Assembly: GCF_030056815.1 (NCBI RefSeq)
Contig: NZ_JASHKR010000039.1
Location: 1 to 46,205 of the forward strand
Direction of reading: 5' to 3'
Length of the DNA stretch: 46,205 nucleotides
From: Rhodococcus sp. IEGM 1379
Lineage (GTDB): Bacteria > Actinomycetota > Actinomycetes > Mycobacteriales > Mycobacteriaceae
How positions within the stretch are numbered: position 1 is the first letter of the stretch; every line of letters begins with the position of its first letter. A program made the position numbers and the translations under genes. The notes below the pieces were generated by a model. It saw only the letters and a program-made list of their open reading frames with translations, ran no database searches and was not told where the DNA came from. Shown here one piece after another: positions 15,019 through 21,858 of this stretch.

Positions 15019-15099
15019 ATGGATCTGCTCATCAACTTCATCTACTCCATGCTGTCCGCGTTGCAGACCGGCAGCATCGAAGGTTCCTCGTCGAGCTAG
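15019..15099 (+). CDS. Small hydrophobic peptide 4 (26 aa)
   Basis: A 26-residue ORF with GGAAGGA 8 nt before its ATG. The sequence starts MDLLINFIYSMLSAL, continues QTGSIEG and ends in four serines. A hydrophobic N-terminal helix is followed by the GSIEG motif shared with peptides 1 and 3. The Ser-only tail recalls the C-terminal serine acylated in Corynebacterium PorH, whose N-terminus MDLSLL is also similar by eye. There is no signal peptide. The gene ends 22 bp before the convergent MFS exporter gene. Very short ORFs can be chance; the ribosome-binding site and shared motif are the support. Confidence 0.58.
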   Translation: MDLLINFIYSMLSALQTGSIEGSSSS

Positions 15100-15121
15100 C
15101 GCCGCCGCGAGGCTGATTCCC

Positions 15122-16552
15122 TTATGCGGCTTTCCGTTTGGGAATCAGCAACGCGAACAACATGGTGGCGCCCGCGGCGATGATGGAAAGCAGGAACGTA
15201 GCTCTGAACATGTCGAGCGTCGGGAAAACACGGTCGTGGACAACAATTGTGGCGCCGGCCAGTACAACGCTCACGACAGCGGCGGAACTCGACGTTCCGA
15301 TCGATCGCATCAGTGAGTTCAACCCGTTGGCGGCAGCGGATTCGGTGATCGGAACTGCTCCCATGATCAGGGCGGGCATGGACGAAAATGTCAGCCCGAC
15401 GCCGGCGCCGATGATCATTCCGGCCAGTGCGATCTGCCAGACGGTCGACGTCGCGAAATATGCGACGGCATAACCGAGTCCGACGATGAAGCCCCCCACA
15501 GTCAAGGTGATCCGGGGCCCTTTCCACATCGAGAGCCGAGCCGAGACCGGCGAGAGCGCCATCATGACAAGGCCGCCCGGAGCGAGCGCCAACCCGGCGG
15601 CGACCATGGAAAGCCCCATTCCGTAGCCGGTTTCCTTGGGCGCCATCAGAAGTTGTGGGAAGGACAGCGAATTTCCGTACATCGCAAACCCGACCGATAT
15701 CGATGCAAGGTTTGTAAACAGGATCTGTTTCCGGGCGGCGATGCGCAGGTTGACCAGTGGCGCATCCAGTCGTAGTTCCCACAGTCCCCAGATAACAAAG
15801 ATCACTGCCGACGACGCGAGGAGTCCCAGAGTCTTCGGATCGCTCCATCCCCAAGTTCCGCCCTTGGTGATGGGGAGAAGAAGTGCAATCAGGGCCGCGG
15901 CCAGTCCCAGCGCGCCGATGAAGTCGAAGCGGCCCGGACGGCGCACCGTGGACTCCGGAATGACGAAGTGCACCGACAACATGCAAACAGATCCGAGTAT
16001 TGCGGATACGACGAACAGGTAGTGCCAATCGGCGCTCTGAGCGATGATTGCGGCGACCGGTAGGCCAATCGCCCCGCCGACGCCCAATGTGGCACTCATG
16101 ACGGCCATGGCTCCGCCCACCTTCTTGGGTGGCAGAACGTCGCGCAGGATGGCAATGCCCAGTGGGATCGCGCCCACGGATGCCCCTTGGAGTGCTCGGC
16201 CGATCACCAGCACGATGAGTGAGTGGGCCAGGGCGCAGATGACGGAGCCGAGGACAACCAGACCGAGGCTGACCAGGATCATTCGTTTCTTGCCGAACAT
16301 GTCGCCGAGTCGACCGCTGATGGGGGTGATCACGGCGGCGGCGAGGAGCGTCGCGGTGATGGCCCACGAAGTGTCGGAAGGGGAGGCGTCGAGCAGGACC
16401 GGTAGTTGCGGAATGATCGGAACGACCAGAGTTTGCATCAGTGCAACGACGATCCCGCAGAGTCCCAGGACTGTCAGGATCAGTCGCGGTTTCACGGTTG
16501 GCGCCGGGTCGGCATGAGTGCCCGCATTCAGTGGATCTGCGTGAACGGACAT
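15122..16552 (-). CDS. MFS drug exporter, DHA2 (14-helix) type
   Basis: A 476-residue integral membrane protein of the major facilitator superfamily. It shows motif A GRLGDMFGKKR after the second helix, DTSWAITATLLAAAV and GRALQGASVGAIPLGIAILRD (motif C-like region), consistent with proton-coupled multidrug exporters of the EmrB/QacA branch. The C-terminus ends in a basic PKRKAA. The gene is divergent from the marR gene, and the shared promoter region contains a nested palindrome, the usual layout of an exporter controlled by its own MarR repressor. The exported compound is unknown. Confidence 0.85.
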   Translation of the reverse strand: MSVHADPLNAGTHADPAPTVKPRLILTVLGLCGIVVALMQTLVVPIIPQLPVLLDASPSDTSWAITATLLAAAVITPISGRLGDMFGKKRMILVSLGLVVLGSVICALAHSLIVLVIGRALQGASVGAIPLGIAILRDVLPPKKVGGAMAVMSATLGVGGAIGLPVAAIIAQSADWHYLFVVSAILGSVCMLSVHFVIPESTVRRPGRFDFIGALGLAAALIALLLPITKGGTWGWSDPKTLGLLASSAVIFVIWGLWELRLDAPLVNLRIAARKQILFTNLASISVGFAMYGNSLSFPQLLMAPKETGYGMGLSMVAAGLALAPGGLVMMALSPVSARLSMWKGPRITLTVGGFIVGLGYAVAYFATSTVWQIALAGMIIGAGVGLTFSSMPALIMGAVPITESAAANGLNSLMRSIGTSSSAAVVSVVLAGATIVVHDRVFPTLDMFRATFLLSIIAAGATMLFALLIPKRKAA

Positions 16553-16607
16553 GTAACTCCCGATGCAATTGGGCGGTGCCTGGCTGTGCGGCTGGAACCG
16601 CTCTAAG

Positions 16608-16640
16608 TGTGCACGCTACACATTATGTGTATCCTGCACA
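16608..16640. promoter_or_regulatory. Nested MarR operator
   Basis: A perfect 15-bp palindrome TACACATTATGTGTA (16617-16631) is enclosed by an outer inverted repeat TGTGCA (16608-16613) / TGCACA (16635-16640). It lies between the divergent MFS and marR genes and overlaps the marR -10, as expected for autorepression. Confidence 0.65.
16630..16635 (+). promoter_or_regulatory. -10 element of marR, leaderless
   Basis: TATCCT lies 7 nt before the ATG at 16643 with no ribosome-binding site, so the mRNA probably begins at the start codon. Confidence 0.5.
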
Positions 16641-16642
16641 AT

Positions 16643-17134
16643 ATGACCGCCGTGCAAGGGCCGACGCCTGACCGAAACAGTGAATTGGTTGATATCGAGT
16701 ACGAACTGACATTGTTGTCGCGATATCACGCACTGGCTCAACGCGCGGAGCTTCATCTGGACCGTTCCGCCTATCTTCTGCTCGGGCGTCTCGAACTGGA
16801 CCATCCCAAGAGCCTCAAAGAATTGTCTTGCGCATTCTCTTTGGATATCTCGACCATCAATCGGCAGATCGGGGCGCTTCGGCGCCAGGGACTGGTTGAG
16901 CGCGTCGAAGATCCCGAAGGCGGTCTGGCTCGGAAATTTCAGCCGACGATTGCCGGTCTGTCGAAACTCCGTGCTGACCGCGAGCATTCGATTGTCGGCG
17001 TCGGAAGGGTGCTGGGGGATTGGTCGCCGGACTCGAGGCGTGCGCTCAGTGAGCTTCTGCGGCAATTCAATCAATCGGTGGAAAAACTCGAAGGCCGTGA
17101 CTGGCCGCGGCCGATTTCGGCGGATCAGGTTTGA
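16643..17134 (+). CDS. MarR-family transcriptional regulator
   Basis: A 163-residue winged helix-turn-helix regulator. The HTH region is HPKSLKELSCAFSLDISTIN followed by RQIGALRRQGLVERVEDPEG and the wing RKFQPTIAGLSKL; flanking helices (YELTLLSRYHALAQRAELHL and RRALSELLRQFNQSVEKLEG) form the dimer interface. It is divergent from an MFS exporter and most likely represses both genes through the palindrome at 16608-16640, with a small-molecule substrate of the pump as the likely inducer. ATG 16643 is chosen because a -10 hexamer is 7 nt upstream; an earlier in-frame start at 16607 would lie inside the operator. Confidence 0.85.
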   Translation: MTAVQGPTPDRNSELVDIEYELTLLSRYHALAQRAELHLDRSAYLLLGRLELDHPKSLKELSCAFSLDISTINRQIGALRRQGLVERVEDPEGGLARKFQPTIAGLSKLRADREHSIVGVGRVLGDWSPDSRRALSELLRQFNQSVEKLEGRDWPRPISADQV

Positions 17135-17454
17135 GCGCCTGAAAGGCTCGAATCAGGTTCGGGCGCAATGACAACAAGCTTCGGATGATCCTCCGGAGAC
17201 GAATGGTTTCCGCGCCACGACATCAGTGACCACCGCGAAAGTCCGGACAATGCCGAGCCCAGGCTGGCGAATGATCCGGAACTGAGGAATGACGCGGTCG
17301 AGCCGATACTTCCGACGGACAGAACCGAGAAGGCACTTCCGATCGAGAGGATCGAGTACGCGCTACCGATCGAGAGAATCGATCCTTCGGAGCGGATCGA
17401 CAAAATTGATCTACTTCGTGAATGCCCCTTGCTGTCCAAACGTGAATGTCCCAT
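17125..17454 (-). CDS. Serine-triplet repeat protein of unknown function
   Basis: A 109-residue protein whose middle, about residues 12-70, has serine at every third position: SILSIRSEGSILSIGSAY and on through SVLSVGSIG and SFASLGSAL to SGLSRWSLMSW. The variable positions alternate hydrophobic (I/L/V/F) and small (G/A). Near-identical 9-residue blocks repeat, suggesting internal duplication. The N-terminus is charged (MGHSRLDSKGHSRSR) and the tail acidic/Pro-rich. No signal peptide or catalytic motif is evident. Such periodicity could give a beta-solenoid or a repetitive surface helix; I do not know the function. ATG 17454 is preferred over GTG 17484, which falls in the terminator. It is convergent with marR, overlapping by 10 nt. 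Confidence 0.6.
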   Translation of the reverse strand: MGHSRLDSKGHSRSRSILSIRSEGSILSIGSAYSILSIGSAFSVLSVGSIGSTASFLSSGSFASLGSALSGLSRWSLMSWRGNHSSPEDHPKLVVIAPEPDSSLSGAQT

Positions 17455-17483
17455 TCCTTGGTCTATCACGGCACGGAAGCGCA

Positions 17484-17520
17484 CAAAAGAGGCCCGCCGA
17501 AATTCGGCGAGCCTCTTTTG
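17484..17520. terminator. Terminator hairpin
   Basis: CAAAAGAGGC (17484-17493) pairs with GCCTCTTTTG (17511-17520), with an inner CGCC/GGCG stem after one mismatch. It follows the secreted-protein gene on the minus strand and lies just before the repeat-protein gene. Confidence 0.8.
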
Positions 17521-17537
17521 TGTTGCGTGTGTTCAGA

Positions 17538-18317
17538 TCAAGCGACCGCGAACATGCCTACGGTCGGCAGGAAACTGCACGTGATGCGCTCTGCGCCTTC
17601 GGGCTGTGTGGTCAGCGAACCGCTGATCACGGACAGTACGCGTCCCGGGCCGGTGTCGGCGATTGCCGACAACGTGGCGGGGCCGTCCGGGTTGATGCGA
17701 GCAGCGTTGGTGAGGTTCTGGGTAGCGCCGCGCTGGTTGTCGATGTTGATCCACGTGACCGTCATCGGTACCGGCTGGTCGTCGGTAGCCGGAGCGGTGC
17801 CGAGGGCTGTGAAGACAAATCCGGCCTGACCGGCGGCAGGTCCCGGAGGCGGCAGTTGCGCCGGGCCGGGAACAGCGAGGGCGGTGCCGACGGAATCGGC
17901 GGTCGCGCCGATGCAGCCCTTACCCAATGTCGGGTAGAGGAACTGGGCGATGACAGGTGCGTTCTCGTTCGGAATTTCCGGTCCGCCGCCGCCGCTGCCG
18001 TCGAGGAAGGTGATGACCTTCTCGAGGGTGGCCTTGAGCTCAGGCGGAAGTCCTGCGGAATTGAGAATCGCACGTGCCTGGTCGAGCAGTGCGGCCTGCG
18101 GGTTGCCGGCGACCTGCATGTTGCCTGTGGCATCGACGGGACCAGCGGCTGCGCCGATGATGGCGGGGGCAAATGATGCCAGGAACTCGATCGGCACACT
18201 TCCTGGTGCCGGCGGAGCGGCCGGATCGGCCATCGCCTGTGCCGGCAATGCCAGTCCTGCTACTGCGGCAATTGCGACGGCGGTGAACGCCCTACGCATA
18301 CCTCGGGTTCGAAGCAC
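17538..18317 (-). CDS. Secreted protein of unknown function
   Basis: A 259-residue precursor. The N-terminus (MRRAFTAVAIAAVAGLALPA then QAMADP) is a Sec signal peptide with likely cleavage after AMA. The mature part starts with a Pro/Ala-rich stretch, has a helical region (NPQAALLDQARAILNSAGL, PPELKATLEKVITFLDG), a Gly loop, and then a C-terminal domain with two conserved-looking cysteines (GKGCIGA and RITCSFLP) and beta-rich VPMTVTWINIDNQRG. The design resembles secreted proteins common to Corynebacteriales, but I cannot name the family. GTG 18317 is chosen because GGGGA lies 4 nt upstream; ATG 18332 and ATG 18284 are alternatives. The gene is monocistronic. Confidence 0.7.
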   Translation of the reverse strand: MLRTRGMRRAFTAVAIAAVAGLALPAQAMADPAAPPAPGSVPIEFLASFAPAIIGAAAGPVDATGNMQVAGNPQAALLDQARAILNSAGLPPELKATLEKVITFLDGSGGGGPEIPNENAPVIAQFLYPTLGKGCIGATADSVGTALAVPGPAQLPPPGPAAGQAGFVFTALGTAPATDDQPVPMTVTWINIDNQRGATQNLTNAARINPDGPATLSAIADTGPGRVLSVISGSLTTQPEGAERITCSFLPTVGMFAVA

Positions 18318-18562
18318 TGTTTCCCCATCCATTGGTCATACTGCGCAGATGCCGGGGCACCCACGTTTGACGGCTCGAGGGGTCACTCTATGTACAGAGC
18401 CCCCGGGTTGTACAGCTGTTCAGTTTCTGATCAGCTACGGATCCCGCAGGAGTCTATTACATGACTGGCCCCGATATGATTTCTCGGCGACCATACCTGT
18501 GGCAGAAGTGATCTATGTGAATGTTGATGCAACTGTTATGTCGGCTTATTCAGTTTCGGGGC

Positions 18563-18862
18563 TTATTGGCTCATGAAATTCTGAATGAGAGCATCAATTT
18601 TCCGAGCAAACTTCACGTCGAGTTCGGTGATACCTCCAGCCGAATGGGTCGACAGTGTGTAGGTGACTTTTCGCCAGCGGACATCGATATCGGGGTGATG
18701 ATCGGCGGCCTCGGCAGCGGCGGCGACCTCTTGCAGGAGCGCGATTGCGTCCGGGAAGGTCGAGGATTCGACGGTGCGCGAGATGGCATCTCCGGTGCGG
18801 TGCCATTCGGGTAGGTCGGCGAGGGCTGCGAGAATTTCGGAATCGGACATCACGGTGGACAT
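18563..18862 (-). CDS. phhB: 4a-hydroxytetrahydrobiopterin dehydratase (pterin-4a-carbinolamine dehydratase)
   Basis: Predicted to dehydrate 4a-hydroxytetrahydropterin during cofactor recycling. At 99 residues it has the normal length. The active-site signature AADHHPDIDVRWRKVTYTLS is intact (two adjacent His and the following HPD), and SAGGITELDVKFARKID is the usual C-terminal helix. Start choices are ATG 18862 (GGAG one nucleotide upstream) and ATG 18850. It is divergent from the Nudix gene with only 16 bp between starts. Aromatic amino-acid hydroxylase is not visible in the window, so the physiological pterin partner is unknown. Confidence 0.88.
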   Translation of the reverse strand: MSTVMSDSEILAALADLPEWHRTGDAISRTVESSTFPDAIALLQEVAAAAEAADHHPDIDVRWRKVTYTLSTHSAGGITELDVKFARKIDALIQNFMSQ

Positions 18863-18878
18863 ACTCCATCATGGTGTC

Positions 18879-19304
18879 ATGAGCGACGAGCCTGCAAGGG
18901 AGTACGTAGTAGTGGCCGGCGCGATCTTCCGCGACGGCCGACTGCTGCTGGCACAGCGAGTCCGGCCACCGGAGTTGGCCGGCAAATGGGAGCTGCCGGG
19001 CGGGAAGGTCGAGGAGTTCGAGTCGCCGCAGGAAGCCCTGGAGCGAGAATTAGCCGAAGAACTGGGCGTCGAGGTTCGGTGTGGATCCCGGATCGGCGTC
19101 GATGTTGCACTCGGTAAAGGGCGAGTGTTGCGGGCGTATCGCGTCGACATGACGGAAGGCAAGCCCGAGGCGCTTGATCACGCGCAACTCGCGTGGGCCG
19201 ACGCGGACAGCTTGGAAAAGTTCGATCTGGTGGCGAATGACGAGGCCTGGGTCCCGGATCTGCTCGCCGAATTGAGATCGCTCAGGCAGCCCGAGCCTTC
19301 TTGA
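18879..19304 (+). CDS. Nudix hydrolase, MutT/8-oxo-dGTPase type
   Basis: A 141-residue Nudix protein. The Nudix box GGKVEEFESPQEALERELAE (then ELGV) follows the G-x5-E-x7-REUxEExGU pattern with REL replaced by EL, and the metal-binding glutamates are in place. The preceding WELPGGK and the overall length (MutT is 129) favour nucleotide-pool sanitising such as 8-oxo-dGTP hydrolysis, though other nucleotides are possible. The likely start is ATG 18879 (MSDEPAREYVVVAGAIF); an upstream in-frame extension overlaps the divergent pterin dehydratase. It is convergent with the small Cys/Lys protein, overlapping by 23 nt. Confidence 0.87.
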   Translation: MSDEPAREYVVVAGAIFRDGRLLLAQRVRPPELAGKWELPGGKVEEFESPQEALERELAEELGVEVRCGSRIGVDVALGKGRVLRAYRVDMTEGKPEALDHAQLAWADADSLEKFDLVANDEAWVPDLLAELRSLRQPEPS

Positions 19305-19458
19305 GGCCCGCTTTCAGCTCCTTCTTGGATGCTCCGGCGCTTTCGAGCTTCTTCATGCGCATGATGACGACGGGGCATTTGATGCAACGGGTCTTCTTGC
19401 GGCAGCACTTCTTTTTAGGCTTGAGCTGTGAGACTTTGCTTGCCTTGACTTTACCCAT
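19282..19458 (-). CDS. Small Cys/Lys-rich basic protein
   Basis: A 58-residue very basic protein: it begins MGKVKASKVSQLKPKKK and contains CCRKKTRCIKCP, four cysteines as CC-x5-C-x2-C, followed by a helical Lys-rich tail (SKKELKAGLKKARAA). The Cys arrangement suggests a small zinc-binding module; the charge suggests binding to RNA, DNA or ribosomes. I recall similar small ORFs near typA in Corynebacteriales but cannot name a function. An in-frame upstream extension to 19617 lacks a family-like N-terminus, so ATG 19458 is taken. AGGAAAG is about 12 nt before it, further than usual. Confidence 0.65.
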   Translation of the reverse strand: MGKVKASKVSQLKPKKKCCRKKTRCIKCPVVIMRMKKLESAGASKKELKAGLKKARAA

Positions 19459-19795
19459 GTGGCGCTGCGGCTTTCCTGTGTCGAGATGGCGGAGAAACCG
19501 CACTTCAAACAAGGTTAGCGTACCCTTAAGCGGGGTGTTTGACCAGGCGTAACCGCAGATGGATTCAGGGTGTTGTAAATCACTATCTGCAGGTCGGGGC
19601 CGTGATAGACACCGCACTATGCGCGAGTCTGCGCTCAGAGCGAGTAGGATTTACTAGGCCGCGGTGCCTTCTCAAGGCGATTCGTGCACCTACTCGGATC
19701 ACACATTCGTACAGCGGCCACCAGAAGAGCCGTGCGTGCGAGTTTCGCGTGGCCGAATCTACTCAGCCGAATTACTCAGCCAGGAGAGCCATCGC

Positions 19796-21703
19796 GTGAC
19801 CACCACCAGCTTCCGTAACGTTGCCATCGTCGCACACGTCGACCACGGCAAGACCACCCTCGTTGACGCCATGCTTCGTCAGTCCGGCGCCTTCGAGGAG
19901 CGCGCCGAGCTGGTCGATCGCGTCATGGACTCAGGAGACCTCGAGCGCGAGAAGGGAATTACGATTCTCGCGAAGAACACCTCCGTACATAAGCGCAACG
20001 AGGACGGCTCGATCACCGTCATCAACGTGATCGACACCCCCGGCCACGCCGACTTCGGTGGAGAGGTCGAGCGCGGCCTGTCCATGGTCGACGGTGTTGT
20101 CCTGCTCGTCGACGCTTCCGAGGGCCCGCTTCCTCAGACCCGCTTCGTGCTCCGCAAGGCACTTGCTGCCTCGCTGCCCGTCATCCTGGTCGTCAACAAG
20201 ACTGACCGTCCCGACGCGCGTATCGAAGAGGTTGTCGCCGAGGCTCAGGATCTGCTCCTCGACCTCGCATCCGATCTCTCGGACGAAGCAGCCGAGGCCG
20301 CCGAGCTCGCGCTCGGCCTCCCCGTCCTCTACGCCTCCGGTCGTGAAGGCAAGGCTTCGACCGTGCAGCCCGAGAACGGCCATGCGCCCGACGCCGAAGA
20401 CCTCGAAGCACTTTTCCAGGTTCTGATGGAGTACGTCCCGGCCCCCAAGGGCAAGGCCGACGCACCCCTGCAGGCTCACGTCACCAACCTTGACGCCTCC
20501 GCATTCCTCGGTCGCCTCGCGCTGGTTCGTATCCACAACGGCGAACTGCGCAAGGGCCAGACCGTGTCCTGGTGCCGCGAGGTCGACGGCGAGCCCGTCA
20601 TCACCAAGACCAAGATCACCGAACTGCTCACCACCATCGGTGTCGAGCGCGTTCCCTCAGAACTTGCTGTTGCCGGCGACATCTGTGCTGTTGCAGGTTT
20701 CCCGGACATCATGATCGGCGACACTCTCGCGGATCTCGACAACCCGGTGCCGCTGCCCCGCATCACCGTCGATCAGCCGGCCATCTCGGTCACGATCGGC
20801 ACCAACACGTCGCCGCTCGTCGGCCGCGTCAAGGGTCACAAGCTGACCTCGCGCATGGTCAAGGCTCGCCTCGACCAGGAGCTCGTCGGTAACGTCTCGC
20901 TCAAGGTCCTCGACATCGGTCGCCCCGATGCGTGGGAGGTCCAGGGTCGTGGAGAGCTCGCACTCGCCATCCTCGTCGAGCAGATGCGTCGCGAAGGCTT
21001 CGAGCTGACCGTCGGCAAGCCGCAGGTGGTCACCCAGACCGTCGACGGCAAGATCCACGAGCCTTTCGAAGAGCTGACCATCGACAGCCCCGAGGAATAC
21101 CTCGGCGCCATCACCCAGCTCCTCGCAAACCGCAAGGGCAAGATGGTCCAGATGGCGAACCACGGCGCAGGCTGGGTTCGTATGGAGTTCATCGTTCCTT
21201 CGCGTGGACTCATCGGCTTCCGTACGGAATTCCTCACGGACACCCGCGGAACCGGTATCGCCAACGCTGTCTTCCACGGTTACGCACCGTGGGCCGGCGA
21301 GATCCGTGCGCGCCACACCGGCTCGCTCGTTTCGGACCGCTCCGGCACGGTTACCCCGTTCGCCATGATCCAGTTGGCTGACCGCGGAACCTTCTTCGTC
21401 GAGCCCGGCGCCGACACCTACGAGGGCATGGTCGTGGGCATCAACCCGCGTCAGGAAGACCTCGACATCAACGTCACCCGCGAGAAGAAGCTGACCAATA
21501 TGCGTCAGTCTTCCGCAGACGTGATGGAGACCCTCGCAAAGCCGATCAAGCTCGAACTCGAAGCAGCCATGGAATTCTGCTCCGGCGACGAGTGCGTCGA
21601 GGTCACCCCGGAGGACGTCCGCGTCCGCAAGGTGCACCTCAACGCAACCGAGCGCGCTCGTGAGCGCTCGCGTAGCAAGTCCCGTGACAAGGCTTCTCTC
21701 TAG
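19796..21703 (+). CDS. typA: Ribosome-associated GTPase TypA/BipA
   Basis: A translational GTPase of the EF-G-like class that binds the ribosome and supports 50S assembly and growth under stress. The 635-residue length is as expected. G1 is AHVDHGKTTL (13-22), G3 is DTPGHADFGG, G4 is NKTDRPDA; domain II, III and V segments follow, with the BipA-specific C-terminal domain including RGLIGFRTEFLTDTRGTG and VEPGADTYEGMVVG. The GTG at 19796 is 9 nt from AGGAGA; an in-frame ATG at 19664 has no ribosome-binding site and is rejected. A C-terminal basic tail RERSRSKSRDKASL is typical of actinobacterial TypA. In M. tuberculosis typA is also followed by lpqW. Confidence 0.94.
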   Translation: MTTTSFRNVAIVAHVDHGKTTLVDAMLRQSGAFEERAELVDRVMDSGDLEREKGITILAKNTSVHKRNEDGSITVINVIDTPGHADFGGEVERGLSMVDGVVLLVDASEGPLPQTRFVLRKALAASLPVILVVNKTDRPDARIEEVVAEAQDLLLDLASDLSDEAAEAAELALGLPVLYASGREGKASTVQPENGHAPDAEDLEALFQVLMEYVPAPKGKADAPLQAHVTNLDASAFLGRLALVRIHNGELRKGQTVSWCREVDGEPVITKTKITELLTTIGVERVPSELAVAGDICAVAGFPDIMIGDTLADLDNPVPLPRITVDQPAISVTIGTNTSPLVGRVKGHKLTSRMVKARLDQELVGNVSLKVLDIGRPDAWEVQGRGELALAILVEQMRREGFELTVGKPQVVTQTVDGKIHEPFEELTIDSPEEYLGAITQLLANRKGKMVQMANHGAGWVRMEFIVPSRGLIGFRTEFLTDTRGTGIANAVFHGYAPWAGEIRARHTGSLVSDRSGTVTPFAMIQLADRGTFFVEPGADTYEGMVVGINPRQEDLDINVTREKKLTNMRQSSADVMETLAKPIKLELEAAMEFCSGDECVEVTPEDVRVRKVHLNATERARERSRSKSRDKASL

Positions 21704-21727
21704 TCTTTCGCTGGTAACAACCTGACA

Positions 21728-21777
21728 GGCGAATGTGCCTTTTGCTCGGACTTCCTCCGGCGAAAGGTACATTCGCC
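21728..21777 (+). terminator. Hairpin between typA and lpqW
   Basis: GGCGAATGTGCCTTT (21728-21742) pairs with AAAGGTACATTCGCC (21763-21777) over 15 bp with one G-U pair and a 20-nt loop. It follows typA by 25 nt. No T-run follows, so termination or read-through control are both possible. Confidence 0.55.
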
Positions 21778-21858
21778 TTCATGGTTTCCAGGAACCTTGC
21801 AAGCCTGGGAGTCGTGGACAGAGGGGCGCACTGCACCTCGTACGGAAGGAATTTTTCT

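Noticed and set aside
15096..16568. 490-codon minus-strand frame overlapping the MFS exporter
   Set aside because: Offset frame of the exporter; Arg/His-rich, no transmembrane pattern, no motifs.
20657..21772. 371-codon frame antisense to typA
   Set aside because: TypA is unambiguous; the antisense product is a Val/Asp/Leu-rich mirror typical of strongly biased codons.
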